Shown here piece after piece: positions 1 to 5,864 of a stretch of 14,819 nucleotides of DNA (positions are counted from its first letter, which is position 1; each line of letters starts with the position of its first letter). The position numbers were made by a program, and so were the translations under genes. The notes below the pieces were generated by a model that did no database searches, had not been told where the DNA came from, and worked only from the letters and a program-made list of their open reading frames with translations. This DNA is from Tissierellia bacterium (GTDB lineage Bacteria > Bacillota > Clostridia > Tissierellales > Tepidimicrobiaceae), in assembly GCA_012518745.1 (NCBI GenBank), contig JAAYRM010000089.1, positions 1-14,819 of the forward strand, written 5' to 3'.

Positions 1-944
1 TATTATCGGATAATAGCATGGATAATGTGCTAAATGTGATCGATAAGGTGAATCCAGAGCTGATCGTAATAGATAGTATTCAGACCTTCACATTGGAGGA
101 ATTCGATTCCAGGGCCGGCTCCCCAGTTCAATCGGTGGAATGTGCTAATGCCCTCGTGGATATAGCGAAGAACAAGGACAGGCCTAGGGCGGTAATAATG
201 GTGGGGCATATGACCAAGGCCAATGAGATTGCTGGGCTGAGAACCTTGGAACATCTGGTGGATACCGTAATCTACCTAGAGGGGGAGAGCGGTGAGGAGT
301 TGAGAACTTTGATAGCCACCAAGAATAGATTTGGAAGGACTGGGGAGATAGGCCTATTTTCCATGGAGGAGAAGGGGATGATACCCATAGATGACCCCTC
401 GGAATTCTTCATGACTAGGCGTGATGGTGGAGAGATAGTTCCAGGCAGTGCCCTATCGGTAATAAAGGAAGGGTCTAGGCTGATAGTGGTGGAGATAGAG
501 AGTTTGGTCTCCCATTCCTTCACCCCATATCCCGGGAGGATAGGGGAATGCCTTAGGAAGGATCAGTTGAGCACCTTGATATCGATCCTCGAGCAGAGGG
601 GCAATATCAACCTCTACGATAAGAACGTGGTAATCAAGACCACGGGGGGGTTGCGGCTAAGCGAACAGTCGGTAAACTTGGCTATCATAATGAGCATAGC
701 CTCCTCCGTATATAATAGGGGAATACCAAACGATACGGTATTTATTGCCGATGTGGGCTTGACAGGTGAGCTGAAGAGGGTTCCCGCCCTAGAGGGAAGG
801 ATTAGGGAATTGAGTAGAATGGGTTTTAAAAAGGTATATATCCCTAGAGATGGGCTGAGATCGAATGCGAAACCCGATGGAATTGAGGTATATGGATTTA
901 GAACCCTGCAGGAGGTCATAGACTCCGTATTTGGGCTGCCATAG
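1..944 (+). CDS. radA: DNA repair protein RadA/Sms, 3' part (5' end outside the window)
   Basis: RadA is a RecA-like ATPase that helps branch migration and processing of recombination intermediates. The reading frame is already open at base 3, so 313 residues are visible against about 455 in full-length family members. The N-terminal zinc finger and Walker A lie upstream of the window. What remains starts near the Walker B strand (LIVIDSIQT, bases 57-83), then the RadA signature KNRFG at 321-335, then the Lon-protease-like C-terminal domain from about base 500. That domain differs from most RadA at usually conserved spots: KDQL where family members tend to have an NR pair (558-569), and SVNLA where DLA is usual (669-683). 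ATG at 18 is internal, not the start. disA follows, and in Bacillus RadA interacts with DisA. Product call is firm. Confidence 0.95.
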   Translation, partial: LSDNSMDNVLNVIDKVNPELIVIDSIQTFTLEEFDSRAGSPVQSVECANALVDIAKNKDRPRAVIMVGHMTKANEIAGLRTLEHLVDTVIYLEGESGEELRTLIATKNRFGRTGEIGLFSMEEKGMIPIDDPSEFFMTRRDGGEIVPGSALSVIKEGSRLIVVEIESLVSHSFTPYPGRIGECLRKDQLSTLISILEQRGNINLYDKNVVIKTTGGLRLSEQSVNLAIIMSIASSVYNRGIPNDTVFIADVGLTGELKRVPALEGRIRELSRMGFKKVYIPRDGLRSNAKPDGIEVYGFRTLQEVIDSVFGLP

Positions 945-1012
945 ATATTATAGTGGTATCGGGTATTGGAAGATGCGATAATTCATATAATATATTAAAC
1001 AGAACGATACCT

Positions 1013-1017
1013 GGAGG
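1013..1017 (+). promoter_or_regulatory. Ribosome binding site that fixes the disA start
   Basis: GGAGG lies 7 nt before ATG 1025 and 4 nt before ATG 1022. This argues for one of these two adjacent ATGs and against the in-frame GTG at 953, which has no comparable site and would add 24 residues unlike any DisA N-terminus. Confidence 0.7.
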
Positions 1018-1024
1018 CAGCATG

Positions 1025-2059
1025 ATGGAGATGGATTTATATGATACCTTAAAGATGGTAGCCCCTGGAACGCATTTGAGGATGGGATTGGACTATATCA
1101 TAAGGGCGAATACAGGTGCCCTGATAGTGGTGGGGAATACCAAGGAAGTGCGGGATATTGCCCATGGTGGCTTCTATATAGATTGTGAATATACTCCATC
1201 CAATATATACGAGTTGGCTAAGATCGATGGGGCGATAATACTGAATATCAATTTAAATAGGATACTATATGCCAATGTTCAGCTATTCCCCTGTCAACAT
1301 ATAGCATCGAAGGAGACGGGTACGCGCCATAAGACCGCGGAGAGGGTAGCGAAACAGACGGGTGTATTGGTAATTGCCATATCCAAGAGGAGGAAGATAA
1401 TCACCCTTTATAAGCGCAATTATCAATATGTTCTAAAGGATACCAATGAGATACTGAATAAAGCTAATCAGGCTATTCAGACCCTAGAGAAGTATAGGGA
1501 TACATTGGATAGAACCATAGAGGAATTGACCATATTGGAATTTGAAAACTCGGTAAGGCTCCATGATGTTGCAAATGCGATACAGAAGATGGAGATGGTA
1601 TGGAGGATAGGCAATGAGATGGATATGTATATATCTGAATTGGGAATTGAGGGACGCCTATTGAATATGCAGGTTGTGGAGTTGATGGATGGTATAGAGG
1701 CGGATAGATTGCATCTGATAAGGGATTATCTGAAAGAAGGGAAATCGGATTGTCACCTTGTGGAAGATGGCCTGAGGCATCTAGATGATAAGGAATTGCT
1801 GAATCTAAATACGATTGCCAACCTATTGGGCTATGGCAAGGGCGCAGAGGCATTGGATTATAGGGTTATGCCTAAAGGCTATAGGATCTTGAGTAGAATT
1901 CCCAGAATTCCTACCAATATCCTTGAAAATGTAATATCCAAGTTTAGCACATTTCAAAACCTTATATCCGCATCCTATGATCAGTTAAATTCCGTGGAAG
2001 GGATAGGAGAGACTAGGGCCATGAATATAATAGAGGGCTTGAGTAGATACCACGATTAG
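1025..2059 (+). CDS. disA: DNA integrity scanning diadenylate cyclase DisA
   Basis: DisA condenses two ATP into c-di-AMP and binds branched DNA, linking genome integrity to sporulation and cell-wall or potassium signalling. With start 1025 it has 344 residues, close to the usual 350-360. The N-terminal DAC domain shows the DGA motif at residues 68-70. The second catalytic motif, normally RHR, reads R101-H102-K103 within TRHKTAERVAKQTG (1322-1363). A helical linker follows (about residues 145-290), and a C-terminal helix-hairpin-helix DNA-binding segment contains VEGIGETRA (about residues 324-332). ATG 1022 is an equally close alternative start. The gene lies 80 nt after radA with no terminator between, so co-transcription is likely; a TATAAT at 986-991 has no well-spaced -35. 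Identity is very firm. The effect of the R-to-K change on activity is unknown. Confidence 0.97.
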   Translation: MEMDLYDTLKMVAPGTHLRMGLDYIIRANTGALIVVGNTKEVRDIAHGGFYIDCEYTPSNIYELAKIDGAIILNINLNRILYANVQLFPCQHIASKETGTRHKTAERVAKQTGVLVIAISKRRKIITLYKRNYQYVLKDTNEILNKANQAIQTLEKYRDTLDRTIEELTILEFENSVRLHDVANAIQKMEMVWRIGNEMDMYISELGIEGRLLNMQVVELMDGIEADRLHLIRDYLKEGKSDCHLVEDGLRHLDDKELLNLNTIANLLGYGKGAEALDYRVMPKGYRILSRIPRIPTNILENVISKFSTFQNLISASYDQLNSVEGIGETRAMNIIEGLSRYHD

Positions 2060-2071
2060 ATATAGGATAAA

Positions 2072-2107
2072 ATACCAAGGCTGAGAGACATTCCCTAGCC
2101 TTGGTAT
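2072..2107. terminator. Bidirectional hairpin terminator between convergent disA and the minus-strand gene
   Basis: A perfect 11-bp inverted repeat, ATACCAAGGCT (2072-2082) and AGCCTTGGTAT (2097-2107), encloses a 14-nt loop. On the minus strand the stem runs into TTTTAT, a fair U-tract. On the plus strand it is followed only by GCATTATTATC, so termination is probably better for the minus-strand gene. Its place between two convergent stop codons supports use by both. Confidence 0.7.
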
Positions 2108-2139
2108 GCATTATTATCTATGGATTATTTAGCTATATC

Positions 2140-2556
2140 TTATTTAAGACTGAACACCCCTAGAGCCTTTATATTGCTATACTCCCTTATGACGGCCTCG
2201 GATAGGCTTATATCCAAAGCATTACATAATGCCGCCAGATAGAATAGATAGGCTCCCATCTCCTCCTGTAGGATCTCCTCACATACGGCACATAGTTCGC
2301 CTTCTATATGATCCTTCATATTATTCCTGATCTCCTCTAAGGAGTCCTTGTTAAAATCCTGCTTGGTTGCATTTATCTTAATACACCCACAAGATGTAAC
2401 GGATTTAGCTACGGCTCTATTTATTCTGGAATTGTATTCATCTAATTTAGTCATAATATCCAAAACGCTCTTATGCCTAATGAGTGCCTCGTCAACCTGA
2501 TTTTGAAAAGTATCACAATCTAAATCCTTTTGAACATATACGTTACTCGCGTTCAT
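2140..2556 (-). CDS. Small cysteine-rich helical protein of unknown function (DUF1573-type label likely; MazG-like C-terminus)
   Basis: A 138-residue soluble protein with no signal peptide or membrane segment. From memory, Clostridia often carry a homologue near disA or carD, labelled as a DUF1573-domain or hypothetical protein; I could not verify this. Visible traits are an N-terminal helical part with the run SRINRAVAKSVTSCGC (43-58), Cys56-x-Cys58, a charged middle, Cys89-x-x-Cys92, and a helix EEMGAYLFYLAALCNALDIS (98-117). That last stretch resembles the ExxD helix of MazG/all-alpha NTP pyrophosphatases, but the expected acidic residue is Tyr103. The two Cys pairs could bind a metal. The start is ATG at 2556, with GGTGG six bases upstream and a consensus promoter further up. 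It is the only minus-strand gene in the window, convergent with disA and divergent from carD. Function unknown. Confidence 0.85.
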   Translation of the reverse strand: MNASNVYVQKDLDCDTFQNQVDEALIRHKSVLDIMTKLDEYNSRINRAVAKSVTSCGCIKINATKQDFNKDSLEEIRNNMKDHIEGELCAVCEEILQEEMGAYLFYLAALCNALDISLSEAVIREYSNIKALGVFSLK

Positions 2557-2596
2557 ATAGTTCCACCCCTGTCAAATGATTATTGTTTATGGTATC

Positions 2597-2626
2597 ATTA
2601 TACTGATTAGGACAAGTCATTGTCAA
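2597..2626 (-). promoter_or_regulatory. Consensus sigma-A promoter for the minus-strand gene
   Basis: Read on the minus strand there is a perfect TTGACA (complement of 2621-2626), an 18-nt spacer and a perfect TATAAT (complement of 2597-2602). Transcription would start near 2590, about 35 nt before the ATG. This is the best consensus promoter in the window. Confidence 0.8.
2611..2624. promoter_or_regulatory. Possible operator palindrome inside the minus-strand promoter
   Basis: GACAA (2611-2615), GTCA, TTGTC (2620-2624) form a short inverted repeat that overlaps the -35 and lies within the -35/-10 spacer, a position suited to a repressor. The arms are only 5 bp and one of them is part of TTGACA itself, so chance is a real alternative. 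Confidence 0.3.
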
Positions 2627-2673
2627 ATTTTTCTAACAATATATTTTTGGAAACTAAAAGATATGATAAATAG

Positions 2674-2703
2674 TTGACAACAGAAATATTCTTGTGGTAA
2701 AAT
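2674..2703 (+). promoter_or_regulatory. Sigma-A promoter for carD
   Basis: TTGACA (2674-2679), an 18-nt spacer and extended -10 TGGTAAAAT (2695-2703). The predicted start is near 2710, leaving a leader of about 60 nt before the carD ATG. The -35 and the following bases closely match the promoter ahead of tRNA-Thr at 14504. Confidence 0.8.
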
Positions 2704-2771
2704 ATAATCTTTACAACCTTTGTGTACTAATGTATAATATAGTAAGGATAATTACAATAGGAGGTTGTTAT

Positions 2772-3251
2772 ATGTTTAACATTGGTGATAAGGTCGTATA
2801 CCCCATGCATGGTGCTGGTATTATAGAGAAGATCGAGGAAAAGGAAATATTGGGTAAGAAGAGCAAATATTATGTTATGAGAATGCCTATAGGGGATATG
2901 AAGGTCATGATTCCCGTAGATAATATTCAGGAGATTGGGATTAGGGGAATAATTACAGACGAAGAGATGCAAGAGGTATTGAGCATATTGAGGGATGACA
3001 AGACGAAGATGCCGCAGAACTGGAATAGGCGCTATAGGATGAATATGGAAAAGATCAAATCGGGCGATATCTTTAAGATCGCATCCGTTGTTAGAAACCT
3101 TATGCTGAGGGATGAGGAGAGGACGCTTTCCACAGGTGAGAGGAAGATGTTGAATAGTGCTAAGCAGATGTTGATAAGCGAACTCGTATTGGTATCCGAT
3201 ATGGATCAGGAGGAAACGGAGAAAATTATAAACGAAGCAATTAATTTTTAA
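2772..3251 (+). CDS. carD: CarD/CdnL-family RNA polymerase-binding transcription regulator
   Basis: CarD-family proteins bind the RNA polymerase beta subunit through an N-terminal Tudor-like RID domain and stabilise open promoter complexes, notably at rRNA and growth-linked promoters. This one has 159 residues, the normal size. It opens with MFNIGDKVVYPMHGAGIIEK, the standard RID beginning, and the beta strands run to about residue 60 (DMKVMIPVDNI). The rest is the helical C-terminal domain, including the WNRRYR region and the STGERKML helix that is typical of the family. Start ATG 2772 is set by AGGAGG (2759-2764) with 7-nt spacing; the in-frame GTG at 2694 lies inside the promoter. It is probably transcribed with yacL, whose start is 61 nt away without an obvious terminator. 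Confidence 0.95.
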   Translation: MFNIGDKVVYPMHGAGIIEKIEEKEILGKKSKYYVMRMPIGDMKVMIPVDNIQEIGIRGIITDEEMQEVLSILRDDKTKMPQNWNRRYRMNMEKIKSGDIFKIASVVRNLMLRDEERTLSTGERKMLNSAKQMLISELVLVSDMDQEETEKIINEAINF

Positions 3252-3312
3252 TTTGAAAAATAGTTATATATATTATAAAAATGGTAATAAATATACTATG
3301 GGAGGTGAATAG

Positions 3313-4410
3313 ATGCTGGACAAAATTTTAAGGGGCATCATAAGTTTGATAGGCCTGATTCTAGGAATAGGATTGGTAGTCGGCTTAAAGGCGTTGGAGA
3401 TAGTCAGCCTATCGAATAAGGGTTGGTTAAGCCTAGCGATTTATTTGGGTACGAGTATATCCCTTGGAATCATATTCTTTATACTGGCTCCAAATATAAT
3501 GAAGGGTGGAAGGCGGATAGTGGAATTCGTTGAGAGGGAACTGCAAAAATTCCCTGCCTACGATATAGTAATAGGATCCGCTGGTTTGATAATCGGTTTA
3601 ATCATTGCATATCTATTAAGCCAACCCTTCTATAATCTTGAAATATCATATCTAGGAGTGGCAGTATCCATAATACTATATTCCATATTTGGATATCTGG
3701 GTATAAAGATCTCCACGAGAAAGAGGGAAGATCTTCTCAATACCGTGATGGGACTTAGAAAGACCTCGGGGAAGGGTAAGTTGAGCAGCAATTATAAATC
3801 CTGTCCCAAGATACTCGATACAAGCGTTATAATAGATGGAAGGATAGCGGATATCTGTAGAACCGATTTTGTAGAGGGACCTTTGATAATACCGGGATTT
3901 GTTTTGGAAGAGTTGCAACATATAGCGGATTCATCGGATGCCCTGAAGCGAAATAGGGGACGAAGGGGATTGGATATACTGAACAAGATACAGAAGGAAT
4001 TAGATATCGAGGTAGTAATACATGACGAGGATTTTGAAGATATCAAGGAAGTGGATTCTAAACTATTGAAATTAACCCAATTACTAGAGGGTAAGATCAT
4101 CACGAATGACTACAATTTAAACAAGGTGGCGGAGGTTCAGAATATAAATGTACTGAATATTAATGAATTAGCCAATGCAGTCAAACCGGTGGTATTACCG
4201 GGTGAGGAGATGGAAGTGCAGGTTATTAAAGATGGAAAGGAATCCGGTCAGGGCTTGGCCTATCTAGATGATGGAACCATGATAGTAGTGGAGAGTGGAA
4301 AACGGTATATTGGTAAAACCATAGATGTTTTGGTAACCAGCGTTTTACAGACATCCGCAGGGAGAATGATCTTTGCAAAGCCTAAGACTATAGTTGATAG
4401 AGCAATATAG
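3313..4410 (+). CDS. yacL: Membrane-anchored PIN-TRAM domain protein (YacL family)
   Basis: A 365-residue protein with four predicted membrane helices (about residues 9-28, 39-60, 84-103, 112-132), a linker, a PIN nuclease-like domain and a C-terminal TRAM RNA-binding domain. The PIN domain begins LDTSVIIDGRI with Asp169 as first acidic ligand, followed by Glu199/Glu200 in VLEEL, Asp in KEVDSKLL and Asp in ITNDYN, so a metal-dependent ribonuclease site seems intact. The TRAM part covers about residues 295-365 (GEEMEVQVIKDGKESGQGLA). The family is conserved next to disA, carD and ispD in Firmicutes, but its substrate is not settled to my knowledge. Start ATG 3313 has GGAGG at 3301-3305, spacing 7. 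The gene ends in a terminator whose stem overlaps the stop codon. Confidence 0.93.
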   Translation: MLDKILRGIISLIGLILGIGLVVGLKALEIVSLSNKGWLSLAIYLGTSISLGIIFFILAPNIMKGGRRIVEFVERELQKFPAYDIVIGSAGLIIGLIIAYLLSQPFYNLEISYLGVAVSIILYSIFGYLGIKISTRKREDLLNTVMGLRKTSGKGKLSSNYKSCPKILDTSVIIDGRIADICRTDFVEGPLIIPGFVLEELQHIADSSDALKRNRGRRGLDILNKIQKELDIEVVIHDEDFEDIKEVDSKLLKLTQLLEGKIITNDYNLNKVAEVQNINVLNINELANAVKPVVLPGEEMEVQVIKDGKESGQGLAYLDDGTMIVVESGKRYIGKTIDVLVTSVLQTSAGRMIFAKPKTIVDRAI

Positions 4411-4440
4411 AGCCAATTTATTGGCTCTTATGTTTTGTTT
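4409..4440 (+). terminator. Intrinsic terminator after yacL
   Basis: AGAGCCAA (4409-4416), loop TTTA, TTGGCTCT (4421-4428) form a perfect 8-bp stem, followed by the T-rich TATGTTTTGTTTT. The first stem base is inside the yacL TAG stop. It separates carD-yacL from ispD-ispF. Confidence 0.75.
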
Positions 4441-4457
4441 TATATCTTGTCTATTTA

Positions 4458-4466
4458 TGCTATAAT
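4458..4466 (+). promoter_or_regulatory. Extended -10 promoter for ispD-ispF
   Basis: TGC-TATAAT (4458-4466) is a consensus extended -10. The -35 is poor (TTTTAT at 4438-4443, spacing 17), as is common for extended -10 promoters. Transcription would begin near 4473, only about 12 nt before the ispD ATG and next to its ribosome binding site. Confidence 0.6.
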
Positions 4467-4484
4467 GTTGAAGAGGTGAATTTA

Positions 4485-5225
4485 ATGTACAAGAACCACT
4501 ATGTTTCGGCTATAATTGCAGCAGCTGGGATGAGTAATAGGATGAGGAGTAGCATAAATAAACAGTTCATATCTATTGATAATAAGCCCATACTGGCTCA
4601 TACCATAGAGAAGTTTGAAAGATGTAGGTATGTAGATGAGATAATAGTAGTTGCAAAGGAAGATGAGATGGGCTATTGTAAAAGGGAAATAATAAACAAG
4701 CATAGATTTAAAAAGGCATTTAAGATAGTAAGGGGAGGCAAGGAGAGGCAGGATTCGGTATATAATGGGATCTTGGCCTTAAATGGCAGAACCGATATAG
4801 TGCTATCGCATGACGGGGCCAGACCCTTTGTAAAGGGTGAGAGCATAGTCGAGAGCATCAGAGGGGCCATTGAATACGGGGCCTGTGTGGTGGGGGTTCC
4901 GGTTAAGAACACTATAAAGGTGGTCGGGGATGATGATACCATAGATAGGACTCCAAAGAGGGATCTACTATGGGCGGCACAAACTCCCCAATGCTTCGAT
5001 AAGGATATACTCATGGAGGGCTATAGGAAGGCCATAGAGGACAACTTCATAGGTACCGATGATAGCGTATTGGTGGAAAGGCTAGGGGTGGATGTCAGGA
5101 TGATAATGGGTAGCTATGACAATATAAAGATAACCACTCCGGAGGATTTAATGATAGCCGAGTCCATTTTAAAGGGCGAGGAGAGCATATTCGATAGGAT
5201 GGGGCTTAGATTGCAGAGTAGATAG
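4485..5225 (+). CDS. ispD: 2-C-methyl-D-erythritol 4-phosphate cytidylyltransferase
   Basis: IspD joins CTP to MEP to form CDP-ME, the third step of the MEP isoprenoid pathway in the cytosol. The product has 246 residues, slightly above the typical 230. Diagnostic pieces in order: the nucleotide-binding loop IIAAAGMSNRMRS (10-22), GGKERQDSVYNGI in the middle, LSHDGARPFV (substrate pocket), WAAQTPQCF, TDDSVLVERLG, and the C-terminal NIKITTPEDL. The start is taken as ATG 4485 behind AGAGGTGA (4472-4479). GTG 4476 in frame would add three residues but falls inside that ribosome binding site. It is the first gene of a two-gene unit with ispF, 11 nt apart. Confidence 0.97.
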   Translation: MYKNHYVSAIIAAAGMSNRMRSSINKQFISIDNKPILAHTIEKFERCRYVDEIIVVAKEDEMGYCKREIINKHRFKKAFKIVRGGKERQDSVYNGILALNGRTDIVLSHDGARPFVKGESIVESIRGAIEYGACVVGVPVKNTIKVVGDDDTIDRTPKRDLLWAAQTPQCFDKDILMEGYRKAIEDNFIGTDDSVLVERLGVDVRMIMGSYDNIKITTPEDLMIAESILKGEESIFDRMGLRLQSR

Positions 5226-5236
5226 GATGGATATAG

Positions 5237-5707
5237 ATGAGGATAGGTGTTGGATATGATGTACATAGTTTGGTAGAAGATCGGAAGCTCATAATAGGAG
5301 GGGTGGATATCCCCTTTGAGAAGGGCTTATTAGGCCATTCCGATGCGGATGTTTTGGTACATGCCATTATGGATAGCATACTAGGGGCTTTGGGCTGTGG
5401 GGATATTGGCAAGCATTTTCCGGATACCGATGCTAGATATAGGAACATATCTAGCCTGATATTATTGGAGAGGGTCCATGATATCATGAGGGAACGTGGA
5501 TATAGGGTGGGAAATGTGGACACCACCGTTATAGCTCAAAGGCCAAAATTAGCGCCATATATAGAGGAGATGAAGGAGAATATAGGAAAGGTCCTAGGGA
5601 CCGAGGATGTGAATATAAAGGCGACTACAACCGAACAGCTTGGTTTCGAGGGTAGGGGAGAGGGGATGGCAGCATATAGCGTTTGCATATTGCTTTCAAA
5701 TGGATAG
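5237..5707 (+). CDS. ispF: 2-C-methyl-D-erythritol 2,4-cyclodiphosphate synthase
   Basis: IspF converts CDP-ME 2-phosphate to MEcPP with release of CMP, two steps after IspD in the same pathway; IspE, which acts between them, is not in this window. The 156 residues match the family length. The metal ligands are visible as DVH at residues 8-10 and in HSDADVLVHAIMD (His42 region). The trimer-interface and CMP-binding motifs appear as DIGKHFPDTD and KATTTEQLGFEGRGEG near the C-terminus. ATG 5237 begins MRIGVGYDVH, exactly as family members do, with GGATGG six bases upstream. No IspDF fusion: the ispD stop at 5223-5225 separates the two. A terminator follows. Confidence 0.98.
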   Translation: MRIGVGYDVHSLVEDRKLIIGGVDIPFEKGLLGHSDADVLVHAIMDSILGALGCGDIGKHFPDTDARYRNISSLILLERVHDIMRERGYRVGNVDTTVIAQRPKLAPYIEEMKENIGKVLGTEDVNIKATTTEQLGFEGRGEGMAAYSVCILLSNG

Positions 5708-5737
5708 GCTCGGTGGGATGACACCATGGAGGGAAAC

Positions 5738-5773
5738 CTTTCGTCTCTAGCGGTTGGAGGCGGGGGTTTTTTT
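5738..5773 (+). terminator. Intrinsic terminator between ispF and proS, possibly an attenuator
   Basis: CTTTCGTCTC (5738-5747) pairs with GAGGCGGGGG (5757-5766) over 10 bp, four of them G-U, around a 9-nt loop, followed directly by seven T (5767-5773). The 5' arm can also pair upstream: GGAGG (5728-5732), GAAA tetraloop, CCTTT (5737-5741). The two structures exclude each other. Confidence 0.65.
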
Positions 5774-5795
5774 ATATAGATAATGGGATATTCAT

Positions 5796-5852
5796 TAAAT
5801 ATAAATAGTTGTGCTAGATACAAGTAGTTGGGCTAAATATAAATAGTTAGGA
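5796..5852 (+). repeat. Three tandem 19-bp repeats in the proS leader
   Basis: Units are TAAATATAAATAGTTGTGC (5796-5814), TAGATACAAGTAGTTGGGC (5815-5833) and TAAATATAAATAGTTAGGA (5834-5852). Units 1 and 3 share their first 15 bases; units 1 and 2 match at 15 of 19. The last unit runs into the proS ribosome binding site (AGGAG at 5849-5853). There is no start codon within the array. Confidence 0.85.
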
Positions 5853-5864
5853 GAGGGATATAAG

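Noticed and set aside
966..991. Internal disA promoter (TTGGAA, TATAAT)
   Set aside because: The spacer is only 14 nt; the TATAAT lacks an extended TG and a suitably spaced -35.
953..1024. GTG start at 953 extending DisA by 24 residues
   Set aside because: The extra residues do not resemble any DisA N-terminus, and a GGAGG with proper spacing marks ATG 1022/1025.
1473..1853. 126-codon minus-strand open frame inside disA
   Set aside because: Pro/Ser/Tyr-rich low-complexity translation that mirrors the disA coding frame, with no start signal; a shadow.
5791..5820. proS promoter TTCATT-18-TAGATA with an extended TGC
   Set aside because: Each hexamer matches only about three of six consensus bases and it falls in the tandem repeats; not distinguishable from AT-rich background.
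5708..5864. T-box riboswitch upstream of proS
   Set aside because: The gap is only 157 nt, too short for stem I plus the specifier loop, and no TGGNACC-type T-box sequence is present; only a terminator with a competing hairpin is visible.
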